Source: Chrysophaeum taylorii
Lineage: Eukaryota > Sar > Pelagophyceae > Pelagomonadales > Pelagomonadaceae
Direction: 5' to 3'
Assembly: GCA_029834535.1 (NCBI GenBank)
Contig: JAQMWT010000471.1
Location: 103,958 to 167,957, forward strand
Length of the DNA: 64,000 nucleotides
Part shown: positions 29,916 through 44,900 of the stretch, piece by piece
Layout of the letters: every line of letters starts with the position of its first letter
Position numbering within the stretch: the first letter of the stretch is position 1
Position numbers and translations under genes: made by a program
The notes under the pieces: model-generated
The model's database searches: none
What the model was told of the DNA's origin: nothing
What the model saw: the letters and a program-made list of their open reading frames with translations, nothing else

Positions 29916-32900
29916 ATGCACGACTACGACTCGGAGGAAGAGGAAGACTACCCTCGTCCAGCACCCAGCGGCGCGCGCGGCGCACGCGCGCGCATGCCCA
30001 AACGCAAGGAAGCATTCGAACCAGAATCAAGCCGCGCGACGAGGTGGGGGCTCGAGTGTGGGGACACGCACCGACTGGCTTTGTCCGCAGGCGGCGCCGG
30101 AGTCGCCAGGCGACGGTGCGCTCAGTGTGCGGAGCGCGCGAATTAACGTGGTTCGCGACAGGTCGCCGACGCGCGAGACGACGCGTTCGCGTTCGTCGCG
30201 GCAGTGGAAGCCGTCGTGCGCCATATCGAAAAGAATATGAGGCGGTCCGACAAGGCGGTCGTGAACGAGATCGAGTTCGAGGCGCTCACGAAACTGTTCA
30301 GCCCGGCGTCTCTTGTCCCGAGCCAACGAGCGCGCCCGACTCGTACCGCAGGCTCAACGCGCTCGCCACCCGAGCCGACGACGCCGGAACGCTGGCGAAG
30401 AAAGCTCTAGGAGTCTCGCAGCGAGCGTTACTGGTAAGACGTCCTTTGAAATGCGCCCCCGCACGCGCGCGCAGGCAATTGCTACCGTAGATGGCCGCGT
30501 GTTCTTCCGCGAGGAGTATCCGCCGGCATCGCCGCGCGCGGTGCGTTCGTCCGCGTTCTGCGCGGCGCACGCGGTGCCGAACTGCAGGCGTCGAGAGACA
30601 ACAACAACACCACGGCAGTACCGAGCGAAGCACCGCGTGGACCCGCTCGACTTTGCGCCGTGGCCACGATCGAGCTGTGCGTTCACGTTATCCAGCGCGC
30701 CGCCCGATCCTGGCGAACAGCTGCGAGCTCGGTGCGTCAGTTGTATTTTTTTATCGTCGCGCTCATCGATTCCGCAGGTTCGGGGGTCGACCGCTCTGGT
30801 CGCGTTGACTACTCTCTGCGAGCTGTGTGGCGAGACACAGCAGAGCACCGATGAGCCCAGCCACAGGGACGCGGACGAAAACAAAGGCAACGACGACGAC
30901 GATCACAGTCCCTCTCCGCCACTCGACGACGAGCTTTTGGACACGCTGTGCGCGGCGACGGCGAGGTCGGAGGCGACGACGCGGCGGCTGTCTCAGGGAC
31001 ACGCCGACGATGACGACCCCGATGTCTCGTACCAGTCGATGGTCTCCGCCACGCCGGACTCCATCGAAAACGAGCCGACAACTTTGGCTCCTTCGGAAGC
31101 GGCGCCGGCGTCTTCCGGTCCCCGCGCCACCGCGTGGCCCTCTGGAGACGGCGACGACGCGCCGGCTACTGCAGAATCTGCGGATACGTTGTGGACATTC
31201 GCCGCGGCCGAGCTCTTGCGCGTCGACGCTGTGGAACGCCTGCTCGAGTCCGCGTCGTGCATGCTCGTCGCGACGCGCTTCTCTACGGAAGAGGACGCCG
31301 TCGGCGACGCTCGATTCGGAGACGCGGGCGACGACGACGACAACGCTCCGCGGCGAGCAGCGTTAGTTGCGTGGATCTCAAGGATCTCGCACGCGGCAGT
31401 CCGCATCCGCAGCATACAGCAGGACTCGTCTGACAGCCAGAGCGACGATCGAGCACTCGGCGAACGCTGTATCGAAATCATGTCTAGGCTCGGCGCGCTC
31501 GCCGCCAGCGCCGCAAGAGCTGTTATCGTTGACGAAGGCGATGCCCAAGAACGCGCCTCGAGCAGATGGGCTGGCGCGGCTCTCGCGTCGATCGTTGTTG
31601 CTGATAAGGTGGCGCAACTCGACCGGGAAGCCTTCGTCGCGCTCGGTGACTTGTGAGTTATAATACCCATCTACCTAACGAGCGTTTCATTTTTGCTACT
31701 CGATAGGCATCGACTCGCGTCGCTGGTGTGTGACCGCGCGACGAGTATCCGAGCTGGAGCAGCAACTGCTGCCAGTTTCTTGAACGCCCGAGCGCGCCGA
31801 TCGCGGAGATTCCTCGATGCTCTTGTTTCTCCTCGGGGCGTGCTCCCCCGTTCCTTGGCGGTCGAAGCTGGAGCAATGGCGTCGTCGATGGTTGGCGATT
31901 TCGCAGCCTCTTCGCTCGCCGGGGCGCTCGAAGACTCCGAGTTCCGCCCTGCTGCGATATCGGTGCTCGCGGTCGATGTCCGTGCCACGCTCGACGGCAT
32001 CTTCGCGAATCTGGCCGCGGCTGCACGGCGCGACGCTCAGCCAACGTCTGTGCAGAATGCGCGAAACACGACAACGGACTGGCTCCGCGTCTTAGGCGCG
32101 CTTTTCGACGCGGCAGAAGACGACGCGTCGCGTGCTTCGAAGCGGCAGCGCAAGGTGCCAGGCGCAGATGCTGAGAGCGCGGACAAGGGAGGTTCAGTGT
32201 TTTCAATTGCGCTCGCCGACCGCCATCTCGTGGCACTCGTGTACGTTGCTGGATGGGAATCGGATCCAGCAATTCGATGTCCGAGCCGCTTCGACTACGC
32301 GCTGGTTTCGCGTGCTTGCGCTGCCGTTTCGAGTGCCGCTCCAATCAGTGTTCTTCGATCCTGCCGATCACTTGTTGTCGCGCGTTGCCGCACCGCCCGT
32401 GGCGAGTTCGACATCTCGCTGCCACGTAGAACCTACACTGCTCTCGGCGCGCTGCTGTGTGGACAACCTGATGACGACGGCAGCAACGACGACGCGCGCG
32501 ACGTCGCCGAGCTGTGCGCTTCGTTCTTCTGGGCGAACTTCTCGAACGCGGATGTGATCAACCCGCTGCCGCGGCGTCTTGCACGTCTCCTTGTTAACAT
32601 CCTTGCTTCGAGTCGTCGAGAGGCGGCCACCCGCGCGGCGGCACCAGCTCTGTTTGCTGCTGTTGAACAACAGCCAACATCAACCGAGACTCGTGTGAGT
32701 ATCACACGCCGCGCTCGGAGGTGCGACTTACTGCGTGTTGCTCTCGACACGACGACGCTGTCGACGCGCGAGCTGGCGCGACTACAAGGTGATATCGAGG
32801 ATGATCCGGAAGAATTCGATGCCAGCGATGGGGAGAACATAGAAATCGACATCTCGAATTTCTTCATGCTCGACGCGAGTGGGCAAAGGAAACTCCTCAA

Positions 32901-35900
32901 CACCACTCCGGAGTCCTCACCCTTGGGTCGACTCGCGCTCAGTCGGGCCTCGACGCTTCGTCCGGCAGTCGCCGCACTCATGTGTGCGAGCGCTCATCTC
33001 GAAGCCGATATTCGTGGTGGCCTGGCGGTCGCTGCGTGGAAGCTCTTCGTGCGCCTTCCATCACCTGCTGAAACTGGCCACGCAATGAGCGACAGCAACG
33101 TTGCCATCCAAGCGCTGACTGCGGCCGCTCGACTTGCTATTGCCCTGGAGGACCGTGTCAGAATCGTCGCTGCGAGGTCCGCTCTCAAGTCTGTTCTTTC
33201 GGCGATGTTCTTATCCTTCTCCCAAGGCTCGTCGAGCGATAGCAATGAATGGGCACTGCCGGCTGCTGTGGAAGCTCTCGCAATCACATTAGCCGGCGCT
33301 CCCGCAGTGCGAGGACAGGGGGTAGACGATGACATTGCTCAATTCAGCTCCGAGATTGCGGAGGCCGTTGATGAGTGTATGCGGCTCAACGAAGTAATGA
33401 TTCGACGTGCACTGCAAGGGCAGGGCTTTGAAGCAGAGGCAGTTGCAGATGCAGACCTCGCGCGGGCTCTCTTACAACAACTCCCGTTTGGACGGTCGGG
33501 GTCTTCTAAGGACGCGGGCGCTGCCGGCAATTCCCTGCTCTTTGCTGGAATTGCGCTGAACGATGTCGAGTCCACATGTCATGAGAATGCGAGCGCTGAC
33601 AGTGTCAAGGTCGCCATTGCGAACGAGGCAAGTGCGCTTCGCGATCGCTTGGTGCAACGGGGCGTCGACGCCAAGCGGCTGCTTCCAGCCATTCTTCAAG
33701 CCGAAGATGTCAGTCACACATCTCCTGGCGGGGAGGTACAACGAGTCGAGGACATCGTTCGGCATCATGCGAGCCTACAGCGGCGGAGCGCGGCGAACGA
33801 TGTCGCTGTGGCGCTCGCTTCACGCCGAGCTCTTGATGCTTTGAGGCGGTGCGCCGGTGTTGCTGCGAGCCGTATCGGCAATTCTGCCCCCGCACCAGCG
33901 TCTCTGAATTTTAATTTGAGCGACGAGTTGTGGATGCGGCGCCGCGTCGCGGCCATTCAAGTGTTGTTTGCAGAGCCCCTTCAAGACTGCCCTCTGAGGT
34001 CACTTCGCGCGTGGGAGGTGGCGAGGGCAGCTGCTGTGCTCGATTTGGAATCGTGGACGTCCTCAGCGTCTAATCCGTCCCTTTCTGTTCTTGCGAAATT
34101 CTACGATGAACGTCCTGGCACCTGCCACGAGGATTCTGGAGATGCTACGTTGCCTCTCGCGTGGGCGTTGTGTCAATGTGCCCAGGAGCGGCCACCGCTT
34201 GCGTCGTCACTGGCTCCAACCGATGTGAATGATGAGGGCGACACTGGGGATGAGGCTGTGTCCCTGGATATTGGTACGACTGATGACGCTGACAACGAAG
34301 CCATTATACTCCGCCCAATTTCGGTTGCCTGCCGTGCTGCGTCCGTGTTTGTTGCCGCTCTCATCGCGCTTCGAAAGCCGTCTGCTCCTGCCGAGGGCGC
34401 GGGCTGCGATCCCAAAACCTCCGTGTCATCATCGGGCACGCGCCTTGAAGCAGCGTGTAGATCTGCAGTGAAGGTCGCGGGTGTTGATGCGATGCGAACA
34501 CTTCTCAGCACCTCAAGAGGGCAGGAAAGGACGCATGCCTGCGCCTTTGCGGCCCTCATGTGTTGCGATAACAGCAACACAATTGATGAGGCAATGGACT
34601 TTGTACGACTGGCCACACGATGTAAAAAGCAAGGCGAAGACGCTCCCACGTTCAAAGACTCGGAGCTCGCGACGAATAAACTTGCAGTTGCTATTGCCTG
34701 GTGTGATGATATTGGTTCTTGCGGAAACACGGAAACCGTTGGAGTTTTGTCCGCCCGGAGTATTATCCTCGATGCGCTCCGCACGGCGTCTCCGATCAGC
34801 ACAGAAAGTGACCGCCAGTTGGAAGCCTTGCTCATACTTGCAACGGCCATCGCAACCGACGACAGTGCCATAGCTACTACACTCCACACCCTGGCAACAA
34901 GAGCAAGTGGGGACTCCACGCGGCTCGTGACCAAAGCGCGGGCGCTTGAACTTGTCGCAGCGATGCTGCATGGGGTGAGGACTGGTCTTGCGTCCTATGA
35001 AAGTGGAGAGCCGAGTTTCGTCCAACCACATCAGTCCCAACCGGCGACAACAGCGTCCAGTGCAGCAAGCGCTGAGGAATCAGGAAAAGGTCAACCCACG
35101 GAGAAGTCGAACGAGGCCGGAGACGAAGAAATGCGGAGTGCGCAAATATGCACGTATGGCACCGCGCCCAATTACGATCATGACTTTTTGTTTTACTAAC
35201 CAATTCGGCCTCAGGTACGCACGCTCAGGTGGCGAGTTTGTCGAACAGCATTGGTACAATTGCAATACATGCGGCCTTGTCGGTGACAAGGGTTGCTGCG
35301 CTGTGTGTGTTCGGGTGTGCCATGCTGGTCACGACGTTTCTTATTCGAGGCGTTCGAGCTTCTTCTGTGATTGTGGAGCGGAGTCTCGTGTTAACGACAG
35401 CGTCGAATCATCTACACGTGATATTCTGAGCAAGGCAACTTCTGCGCGCCGCGCCGCGGCGCTCATATCAGCGGGGACTTCGTGTAAGTGTCTGGGAAAT
35501 AGTTCCGGCGCCCTCTCAGTGGGAACGAGTTCTGCTGGTCCTCCGATTCGTCGGCGCAAGAGAGATGGGGGCACGGGTCCCATTTCTACTGTTGGGGCTG
35601 TCAGTTGTGAGCCTGAACAGGGCCTGCGTGCCGCTGAAGGAACGGACCTGAGCAAGTCTCTGCGACACGCGATGCGTGAGACTGACGTGGCATCAACGTC
35701 GCGCAGTCAGGGAATCTGCGTAGCCGGATCGCGCAACGCTTTTTTACACTGTGCTGCTCGTGTGTTGAGCGCTGCGGCTTTCAGACGAGCACTTAAGCAA
35801 CCGCCTGCGCACACGCTAACGTCAGCGTCGAAAGTGCTCTGGGAGAGCATTTGTAACATTTCGCGCTTGCAGCCCCAGCTTGAGGCGGCACTCGGGTCGC

Positions 35901-38900
35901 TGGGCCTTCGTGCGGTATCAGCTCTAACAGCTCGTCATCTCAATGCCGTACGGCGCCCTGACGCTTCTCGTGGACCCAAGGAATCATCCCATGAGGGCAC
36001 GAGTGGAATTGCTGATGTTGAACATCCCTCGATCCCGTCAGAAATGCGCCCGCAGCCGTCGCTGCACGCGGGAGTGGGTAGAGCACCATCGGCTGCCCCA
36101 CCATCAGTACGCCCGCAACGCAACGACCAGTTGCAAACCACGACTGCAATCGCGGGTTGCAGGATTGAAACTGTATTGTCAACGAAGTCTGGTTGTTTTG
36201 AGTCTCGAGCTCCGGGCGATCTTGGGTCCACCCCTGTCGCACGTCAACTCCGAGCCCTGAGCGCGCGACATCGTGTTACTCCGCGTCTCATTTCAGCTGA
36301 CTCTCGTGGCCGTGTTGCCATCGTTGAGCGACGCCAGATCTTGCTGTGCCTACTTTCGAATACGGTTTCATCCTCCTCGAGCAAAAAGGCAGGCCAACAT
36401 CAAGAACAACAGAGGTTAGGAAGCGCGCTGTGCGACGATTTGAGGGGTGACTCGATAAAACGAGATGAGCCAGCCCCTCGAGCTCTTGTTTGTGTCCTCG
36501 CGAGGCTCTCAGCAACCTTCGACATCATTGCCATTGAGTTCAACCCGTCAGCAAACCAGCACTTAGCTGCGTGGGGACTTCGCGATGTTGTGGTGTACGC
36601 TCTCGACGGCGGTGAGCGATCAAAGAAGACACGTCGCCGGCGACGACCCGATGCAACCTACGATAGCGAGAGGCCTGTGACTGCCGCTTCCACGAGCGAG
36701 GGTGACGTCCAAAACCAGTTGCGAACTGACGCTTTAGTTCGCGTGGAACTCTCGGGTCTTGATGCTGTCGCGGGTGGCGAGGCTGCGCATGTCGTTACGT
36801 GCGAGTGGATCCCAGGAAAGTCGACGGCGATCGCCGTTGCGACAACTATAAGCGTTCGGGTATATGATCTCGCAGCTGATACTGCTACACCAACGCACGT
36901 GTTCGTCCTCGCCTACGACCAACACCGCATCCGCGATGCTACAATTGCGCCAGCAAATCGATTCTTGTCTGGATGTGGTGCTTTGTATGTCATCCTGGAC
37001 ACCGGGCGCGTATACGGCGCCGAGCTTCGCGATGATGACCGGGACGGTCCGCGTTCAGACGTATACCTCGATCTTGATGCTCTTCCTTTGCCGAATCGCC
37101 TGTTTGCCGATGCTGGGTCAGGCCGTGCGTTATACTACGCACCACGATCTCATGCGCTTATCGTTTCGCGAGACGGCGCGCCCGCGACTGCGGTTCGACT
37201 TGGTGATACTGGCGTTCGAGATATTCGGGGCGGTTGCAAGTTGCTTGCGAGATCGCTTCCGCGCACTCCGGATCACGCAGGTGCTCCTGGCGCAAGCGGA
37301 TCGTCAGTGCCAGCGTCGTCGGTCTCTGCTTCTGCTGACTCATCCAGCGACTATTGCCCGTACGCTGCTTGGTTGGAGTGGCCAGAGCATCCCATTGAGG
37401 AGAGTGAGAATCGTGGAGACGTGGACGCTCAACGGCCCCTTGAGCTCATCGGCGTGATGCGCTGTGATCCGGTGGTGAAGCCTGGTGGCAGTCGTCCATC
37501 ATCTTCTGTGCTCTTGTCCTCTCCCAGGCCAGGAGCCCGCGAGGCCGTCGTTCTTGTCTCTCGACTGGCTGATGATCCCTTCCCTGTCGCGCGAGAACTC
37601 GACTTAGGAGAAATCGGATTGTCATCTGATCGCACGCCGCCGTCAACGGCTCCACAGACATCACCTCGTTCGCCGAGGCGTGTTTTGGGAGCTTGCTTGT
37701 GGCGTCATGAACCGAACGCGAACTTGCTTCTTGTTTTGGTTGACGATGGTTCGCTTCGACTTTATGACAATGTCTTCCGAGGAAATCAAGCGAACGAGCA
37801 AGAGGCCGAGGCCAAGGAGAACGAGCAAGAAGCCGCACCTATGGTAGACGATTACGATGACGAAGACGATGATGACGATGATCGGGCTTGTCTAGATGAT
37901 GATCTCTCCTCGTCGCTCGTAAGTGGCACACTCGCCGCTCTTGGTGGCGAGCACTCGTATCAAGGCTCGGCGACAAACGCAAAGGCCCCGCCGTGCACAA
38001 TATTTGAGTCACTCTTCCTTGTGCCACCGATGCGGGTCAGCCTTGAGGGTGAGCTGTGTGGTAGCACGACATGTGACGACGTGCGGCGACGGCTAAGGTC
38101 GTCGAACGACGACTACATCGTTGGTTCACGCGTCGATGGAGGGTCAGCCCTTCTTCGCGTTCCCAAGCCCGAAAAGCTGGCCGCCATTCGGGTTTTGCTG
38201 GGATCGGCGTCCCTCGAACATATCCCAACGTACCTCGTCGTGGCTGGTCATCGTTTCACTACGCTACGCGAACGACGCTGGTATGATGTGATGCTTGATG
38301 ACAACGATCGGGAACGCGCGAAACGGTTCGGCGGTGTTATCGTGTCTCTTATTGATACGCAGCGCACGGGAACTCCTCCGCTTCTTGATGCTATCGAAGC
38401 CTACTTGGACTCGCCAGATGATGTAGAACGTGACGCATCAACAGCCGAACGCTTGCCAGCTTCGAAGAAGCGACTTCTCAACCAGCGAAATTTGGACGGT
38501 AACAGGTGCGGCCCTAGCTTTCTACAGCCATTTACTTCGACAGTTCCTAAGAAGCTTGTGGTGCCGCACCTTCAGAGAGCACTTGTTGCCGCTGCGGAGG
38601 CAAGAGTGGCCCTTGAACAACAACCACGAAGGCACTTGCCGGGGAGCTTTGTTCAAGAATCAGTACAATCCGCGAACGATAATACTGCCAATCCGTTCTC
38701 GCTTGACGTGCAAAATTTCTGCTATGATTTTGATCATGCCGTGCCTGCCGATGATAGGGAGGCGACTCTAACAGAACTCAGGTCACTTGAGAATGCCTCA
38801 ACTCATGGTGGCACCACCACATCCTTGGTGAGCGTTGCGACGCAATTGGTGGAGCTTACGTGTCTGGCTGGTGAGAAGATCCGCTGGCCGGGGGTTAGAG

Positions 38901-41900
38901 CAGCGGCCACAATCCTCTGCGACGTCGTCACCGATTTTGATCGTCGCGCTTCGTGGCGCTTGGTCGATAGCGCGAGGTTCCGTCGACTTGAGGTATGCAT
39001 TCAAGAAGGTCATCTCATGTCGCAGTCTCCAGCCACCGTTGCATTTCTCGCCCTCTCACTCGCGCGTTCGAGACCGAGCGCGTTCTTTCAAGTCTCTAAG
39101 GCGCTTCTTGACGGCGGATTCCTCTTCCCGCAAGTCCTTAACAGGCTCGTACCAGCCGACAGTACAGTGTCTGTGGATAACGCCACGCCATTGGTTCCTG
39201 AAACCATCGAAATCGGTATTGGCCTCGCGTGTCATGAACTTGATGCTCACTGTCGTGCTTGCACTGACAGCGAGGTGCAGCACATTCTTGCCAAGTCAGG
39301 GTTCAGCCTGTTTCGAAGCGTGCTCGAGAGCACTTCCCCCGACATTGCTGACGCGGCCACCGCGATGTTTGCCAACTGGCTAGCGAGCTCGCTCCGCACT
39401 TTCAAGGGCGAATCTGCAAGTCAACGAGGCCTGATAGCAATCGTGCCATCCGTTGAAGCGGCTGCGAAAGAGACTGTCCCTGAGTGTGTTGCAGAAGTTG
39501 AGTTTGAGGATGACGACGAGAAGAAGGTTGAGGATGAGGCTCGAGAGAGTAAGCCCGAAGGCCCCAAGCTTAACCTTGAGGCTATGGACACAGATGATGT
39601 TGTCTGCGCGCCTGCCAAACACGACGTGGAAGAACCACCGATGCACTGCGCCAAGACAGTTGAAGCAGTGCCCCTTGCTGAGAGGCCCCTTGCAGAAGTA
39701 GTTCTTCCTTTCGTGTTTGAGCGCGCGTCTAAATTAGTGTCTGCGATTGCTGACAAAACATCGACCATTCCACGCACGCAGCCGGCACGGACTTTTATTC
39801 GCTACGTGTCGATACTGTTAACGGCAGCGTTAACAGCTGACGAGCTGGTGGTCTCACGAATAGCGGCTTTCCTTGCAGCACAGCTTCGAGCCATCATGGT
39901 GGTGGACGTCTTTCAACTGCGCTCTTCAGATCCAGTGGATTCGAATGTGCCTCGCACCAATAATGTGCTCTTCCGCCACGCGCGAGACATGGTTAATCAT
40001 GATGGGATCATCTGGCGCGGAGACGAAGATGGTTCTTGGTTCGCTTTTGAAACAGAGGCAGAAGCAATGCGCACCGACGTGGCAGTTTTGCTTCTGAAAG
40101 CGATGCAACGACTCTGCGCGGCCGAGAAGCGTTACGACGACCAGACTGACCTTGGAACCAACCAGGGGCAATCCCGGTACTCCTTTGTGGATAAGGCACC
40201 AGTGGCTGGTGAAGGAGTGGCGGTGTCTAAGAACAAAATGGAAGAAGACAAAGACGAGAAACCGCAGCCGCCAAGTCAAGTTGCATCGAAACAGAAAACA
40301 GGGTCGCAGGCGAAGCATCGAGAGGGCATGGCGGCCTCTCGTGCTTTTGCTCTCGAACTCTTATCTGCGGACGCAACATTTCCGAGCGACCGTCCTGATC
40401 GTGGAAATGCTCTTGGCGTGACGCTTCGCGACGCCATTGTTGCTCGCTATCGTCGCGCTCTGGCTGCAACATCCGACGACGTTATCGATGACGACGATGC
40501 AGACGAATGTGAGAACTGCGAAGACGATCTAGAAGAAGAAGAAGACGAGGACGCTGCATTCCGTCGTGCGCTACTTTTGGGAGGCGAGACGACCGTACAC
40601 AGATCCACTGGTGAGCACAGACGTTCGAAGGGTATCCTGCTTAAGAAGGATCCGCATGAAGCCACGCGGGCGCTCACGTTTGGCGATGACAGCGCATCGC
40701 ACGGAGGCCAAGAAGCAGCATATGCAGCTTTTCATGGTGGTGTCCACTCGGACGACCCTGGTAAAGACGAGAACGAAGATGCGTCCGCTGCTCGCCTCTT
40801 TGCCGCTTCGTTGGGTCGTCTATTTAAGTTACACACGAAGAAAGTGTCTCCTTTCTACAACGACGAGGCAGACACACTGCCAGTGTCGCGCGAGTGGTGG
40901 GCTGGATTTTATCTGCCAACGACAGCGCGCGATTGCGAGGATAGCACGAACCTGTACGAAGAGCCAGCCGCAAGCGAAGCTTGTGAAAGTGACTCTAGGG
41001 CTGCGCTCGCATTTGTTGGCGCCGTCGTTGAAGCATGTGCTTCCATCCGTGGCAACTTTGTTGCCTGGCCGGCTGCATTCACTGTAGCTCTCTGTGATAC
41101 AGCCTCCAAGCAATATTTACCTAAGCAAATCCGGCGCGGTGCGAAGCGCGCCTTGAGACGCGCATATGGCAGTTCGTCACTGGAGTATCGCGCTGCACGC
41201 GACACCCATGTGTTTGCGGCAAAGGCATGTCTCTTGCGAGACACAGCTGCTAAATCGACGCTGGACTATGCTGAAACTGTTGCGCTCGAAACTGGTTTGC
41301 TAGAGATTCTTTCGGTTGCCAGGAAAAGCCCTTATAATTGGCGAACATTCTGTGCGCGCGCTCCCTTGTCCGCGGCTTTAGAAAACATTGAAGTTGAGCG
41401 TGTGTTCGCGGATGACTCGGAGGATGATGACGAGCTCGGTGCGCAAGCAAAGGTGACGCGCCTTACCCATGAAGAGGGTGCGCCCGTGAAGACGCTCTTT
41501 GATCTCTGCTTGTCATTGCCGGCTGGGTCGTCTGTGATGCGCCTTTCTCTTGAACTGTTGGAACTTTGCACGAGACCGCTGGCCTCGCGACGTTCTGCCA
41601 CTGATGAGCTGCGTGAAGATGCGCGAGCAGAAGCGGAGTCTGTGACCCGCCGCGTCTTGGAGGAGTGTTCCTCTTCTTGCAGTGCGAGCGAGATATCACA
41701 AGTTCTCTCTCGGGCGGCGCAGCGTCGGCGATTTGCGCGTTTCCTTGGCTTTGCAACCCCGGCCACCTTGTTGGAGAATGGTGAGCTGTCGACCAGTGGT
41801 ACCAGCGGCGGGACCAACGATGCACGGTTGAGAGGTGCTTCCTCGAGCCCGTGTTCTCGTGCCGCTGTTGCACTCATCAAATCGGCACCCTTGCCTAATC

Positions 41901-44900
41901 AAGCAGAAGCCTTTGCATCCCGACTTGCACTCTTCGCATCGCACGTAGTCGTCGATGGTGTGAGTCAGACGATTCGTGAACGAGGTGCAGCCTTTTTGCG
42001 TCACATTTACCTCGTCCTGCCGGTTGAAACGAGAGGATCCATTTTTGCGAAACTAGCATCTGTCGCCCCGCGCGAAACACGTCGATCTGTGGGCCGACGA
42101 GGGGCCGAGCTCCTAGCTGCGCTTGCGTCCGTCGTCAATGTGTCGTCAGCACAGAACGACAAGAATGTCATTCAAGCTCTCGCGGGTGACCTGTGTCGCG
42201 CTGTGGTTGCGTGTGCTAATGCTCTTGATTCCCGAAAAGACGTGCTCACAGTATATGCAGTGACCGATTCTCTGGGCCTCCCTCGCTATTTTGACTGCGA
42301 CACGGATATCGATTCCAAGGAAGATTCTGAGGAGCTTCAGGTGGGCATCCTCCCGCAACTGTCTCAGCTTGATGACTCGAAACCTTCATATCGTCGCCGA
42401 AAGAGCAAGTCGAAGGACGAACCTGCCGCGGACCAATCTGCGAAAGGGCGGAAGTCGCAACAACGCAAAATCCACGTGGCTGCATCACCAGGGTCTACCC
42501 ATGGCAGTAGTCAAGATGAGATTGCCGGGACAGCTTTGGCACGAGCGTCGCGGGGTGACATTCTTCCATATTACGACAGCACTGAGACACGAGGTGCGAT
42601 CGATGAAGCACTGAGCGCGCCAACCTTCCTATTCGACGACGTGAGTAAACGTCAGACGGCTCGTCGCCGTGCGGCTTCAGTAGATTGTGCATCAATTTCT
42701 AGTGCGATCATGGGTGAACACCACTTGCCACGCCATGGGTACAACTTCGACGCGGCGTTTTCTGACGACGATGACAGGGCTGGCGACGATGAGTACGACC
42801 CGCAGCTTCGCGGCTCGAGCAGGACCGATGCGTTGACGCTTGCGTCAGTCAAGAGGAAGGATGCTCAGCGAAGCAGTGTGGGAGGGGGTACGGCATGTGA
42901 ACATGCAGCAAGCATGGTTGCGACAAGCGAGAGAAAAGGCCGACGTCGACGCCAGCAACCTCAATTGCCTGCCAAGACTCGTCTTCCACCGAGTATCGCG
43001 CGCGCAAGTCCACTTCCATCTCTGTACCGACGGCCAAATGCAACTAATTTTTCGCGTTCGTTGGCCCTTGAAGATGTACGCAAAGGAGCGCGCTTTACTG
43101 AGTCTTGTGCCATTGCCCAATTGCGTGGGGTGCGTCAAATAAGTGAAATCGAACTTCGAGTGCGTGAGGCGCGGTGCCGTCAGCCGCGGCGGGTTCGGAT
43201 CCACTACTCGCCGCGACCAGTTGAGAACCTTACCTCGCTCGCCGTTCCCACTAATTGGGGCGAGTGGAAGATTGCGGCGGAGCTTCGACTTCGACGCGGC
43301 AGGTCCAGTGTAGCTCGCCATACTTTCTCCACCCCCCTCGTTGCGGCCAACCTCCTCTTCGAGTATGATGATTTCTACGATCTGAACAGCTCGCAGCAGC
43401 TAACGGCGGGCGCGGGGGGTACTTCGTCGCGCCGACGTCGCGGCCTCGAAGACGATGAGACCGAGTTTGTTGGGCGATTTTTCACATTACCCTCGTCACT
43501 TCCTCCTGCTTTGGGTGGGGCACCATCCACGCGGCCTGGCGCAGTCCCCCTTGCGAGTACATCGGCTCCTGGGTTCCCTCCTCCTTCGCAGAGTCGAGGT
43601 GCTGTTCTGCCATCTTCAACTAGTCGATCAGCTTCGACTGCAGCTGCAAGAGATATCACGGGTACAAGACCCGGTGGCGCTTGGCTCACCGATGCTGTCT
43701 TCTCCGCAACGTCGCGCTTCGGCCGCCTCCCGAGGAAAGACACACAACGACAGGCGCGGGTGCCGGGCGTCGAGGAGTCCGCAGGCAGCACACGGGGCCG
43801 GGGTGGCACGCTGCATTGCCCGCGATGTGGTCGGCGCGTGGCTGATGCACACGGTGTCTGCCAGCACTGCGGTGAAGTCGCTTTCCAATGCCGACAGGTG
43901 CGATATGTCCACAAGTAGGATTGTAGCATCAGAATGTCATAACCTTGATGCTGTCAGATTCTGTGTGCGTGTATAATTTTTTTGAATGGTGCCATAGCCT
44001 GCTGACCCGTGTATTGCGTAGTGTCGTCATATCAACTACGAGCGGTTGGATGCTTTCCTTTGCGTCGAATGTGGCTATTGTGCATTTGGTGAGTTTCAGT
44101 ATCGTGTTCGCTCTGAATCTGCTCCGGATGCTTTGGCTATTGCTTCCAAGTCTGAACTTGATGCCGCGAGGTCGAGACTTGCGAATCATGCCGATGCTGC
44201 AAGAGATGCGCGCCTAGCGCTTCAGCGGCTTCTACCCGACGCTGCTCGACTCGCTCGAAGATGTGCATCTTTAGAATCCGGTGGTGTCTTCTTCACTGGT
44301 GGGTTCTGTGCGGCGCAACAACGTCTAAGTTTGGGTTTGCCTGCACCGAAATTGCAGTCGTCAATCGCTCCAGGTGAACCTTCATCGGAGAGTTCGCGCC
44401 TTCTGGCATCACCTCCTCGCCTCCGGCGGACAATGGGCACTCCGAGAGGTGCTGCGCCTTTACCAGGCCTTACCGCAGATAGACTCATTTCTGGAAGATC
44501 TGGTACGAGTGCGCTCGACTTTCATTCGGCGACGCTCCCAGGCTCACAATCGGCTGCAATTGGTGATACGGCGTCCCGAGGCCTTAGAGGCCCTGGAGTC
44601 GACACTTCGTCACTGAGGCTGCAACCAAGCAACTTGGCGCTCCCAGCACCACTAATGCGTGGGCCTGTGGACGTCAACTTGTTTGGTGTCACAGAATCGG
44701 CACGTTCGGGTGCGGCCAAGTTCCCGGATCGTACCATTAGCTCCTCTGAAGCTGCGGGCTCTGGTGATGCAGATGCTGCAGCCGCACTCGCAGAAAGGCA
44801 AAAACGTGAAGAAGAGAGCCGAAAGTTCTATTTGAACTTGCAAGATGAGGCACGATCGAGTGCGTCCCTTGTACGGGATGCTCAAGTTCGGAATGCAATG

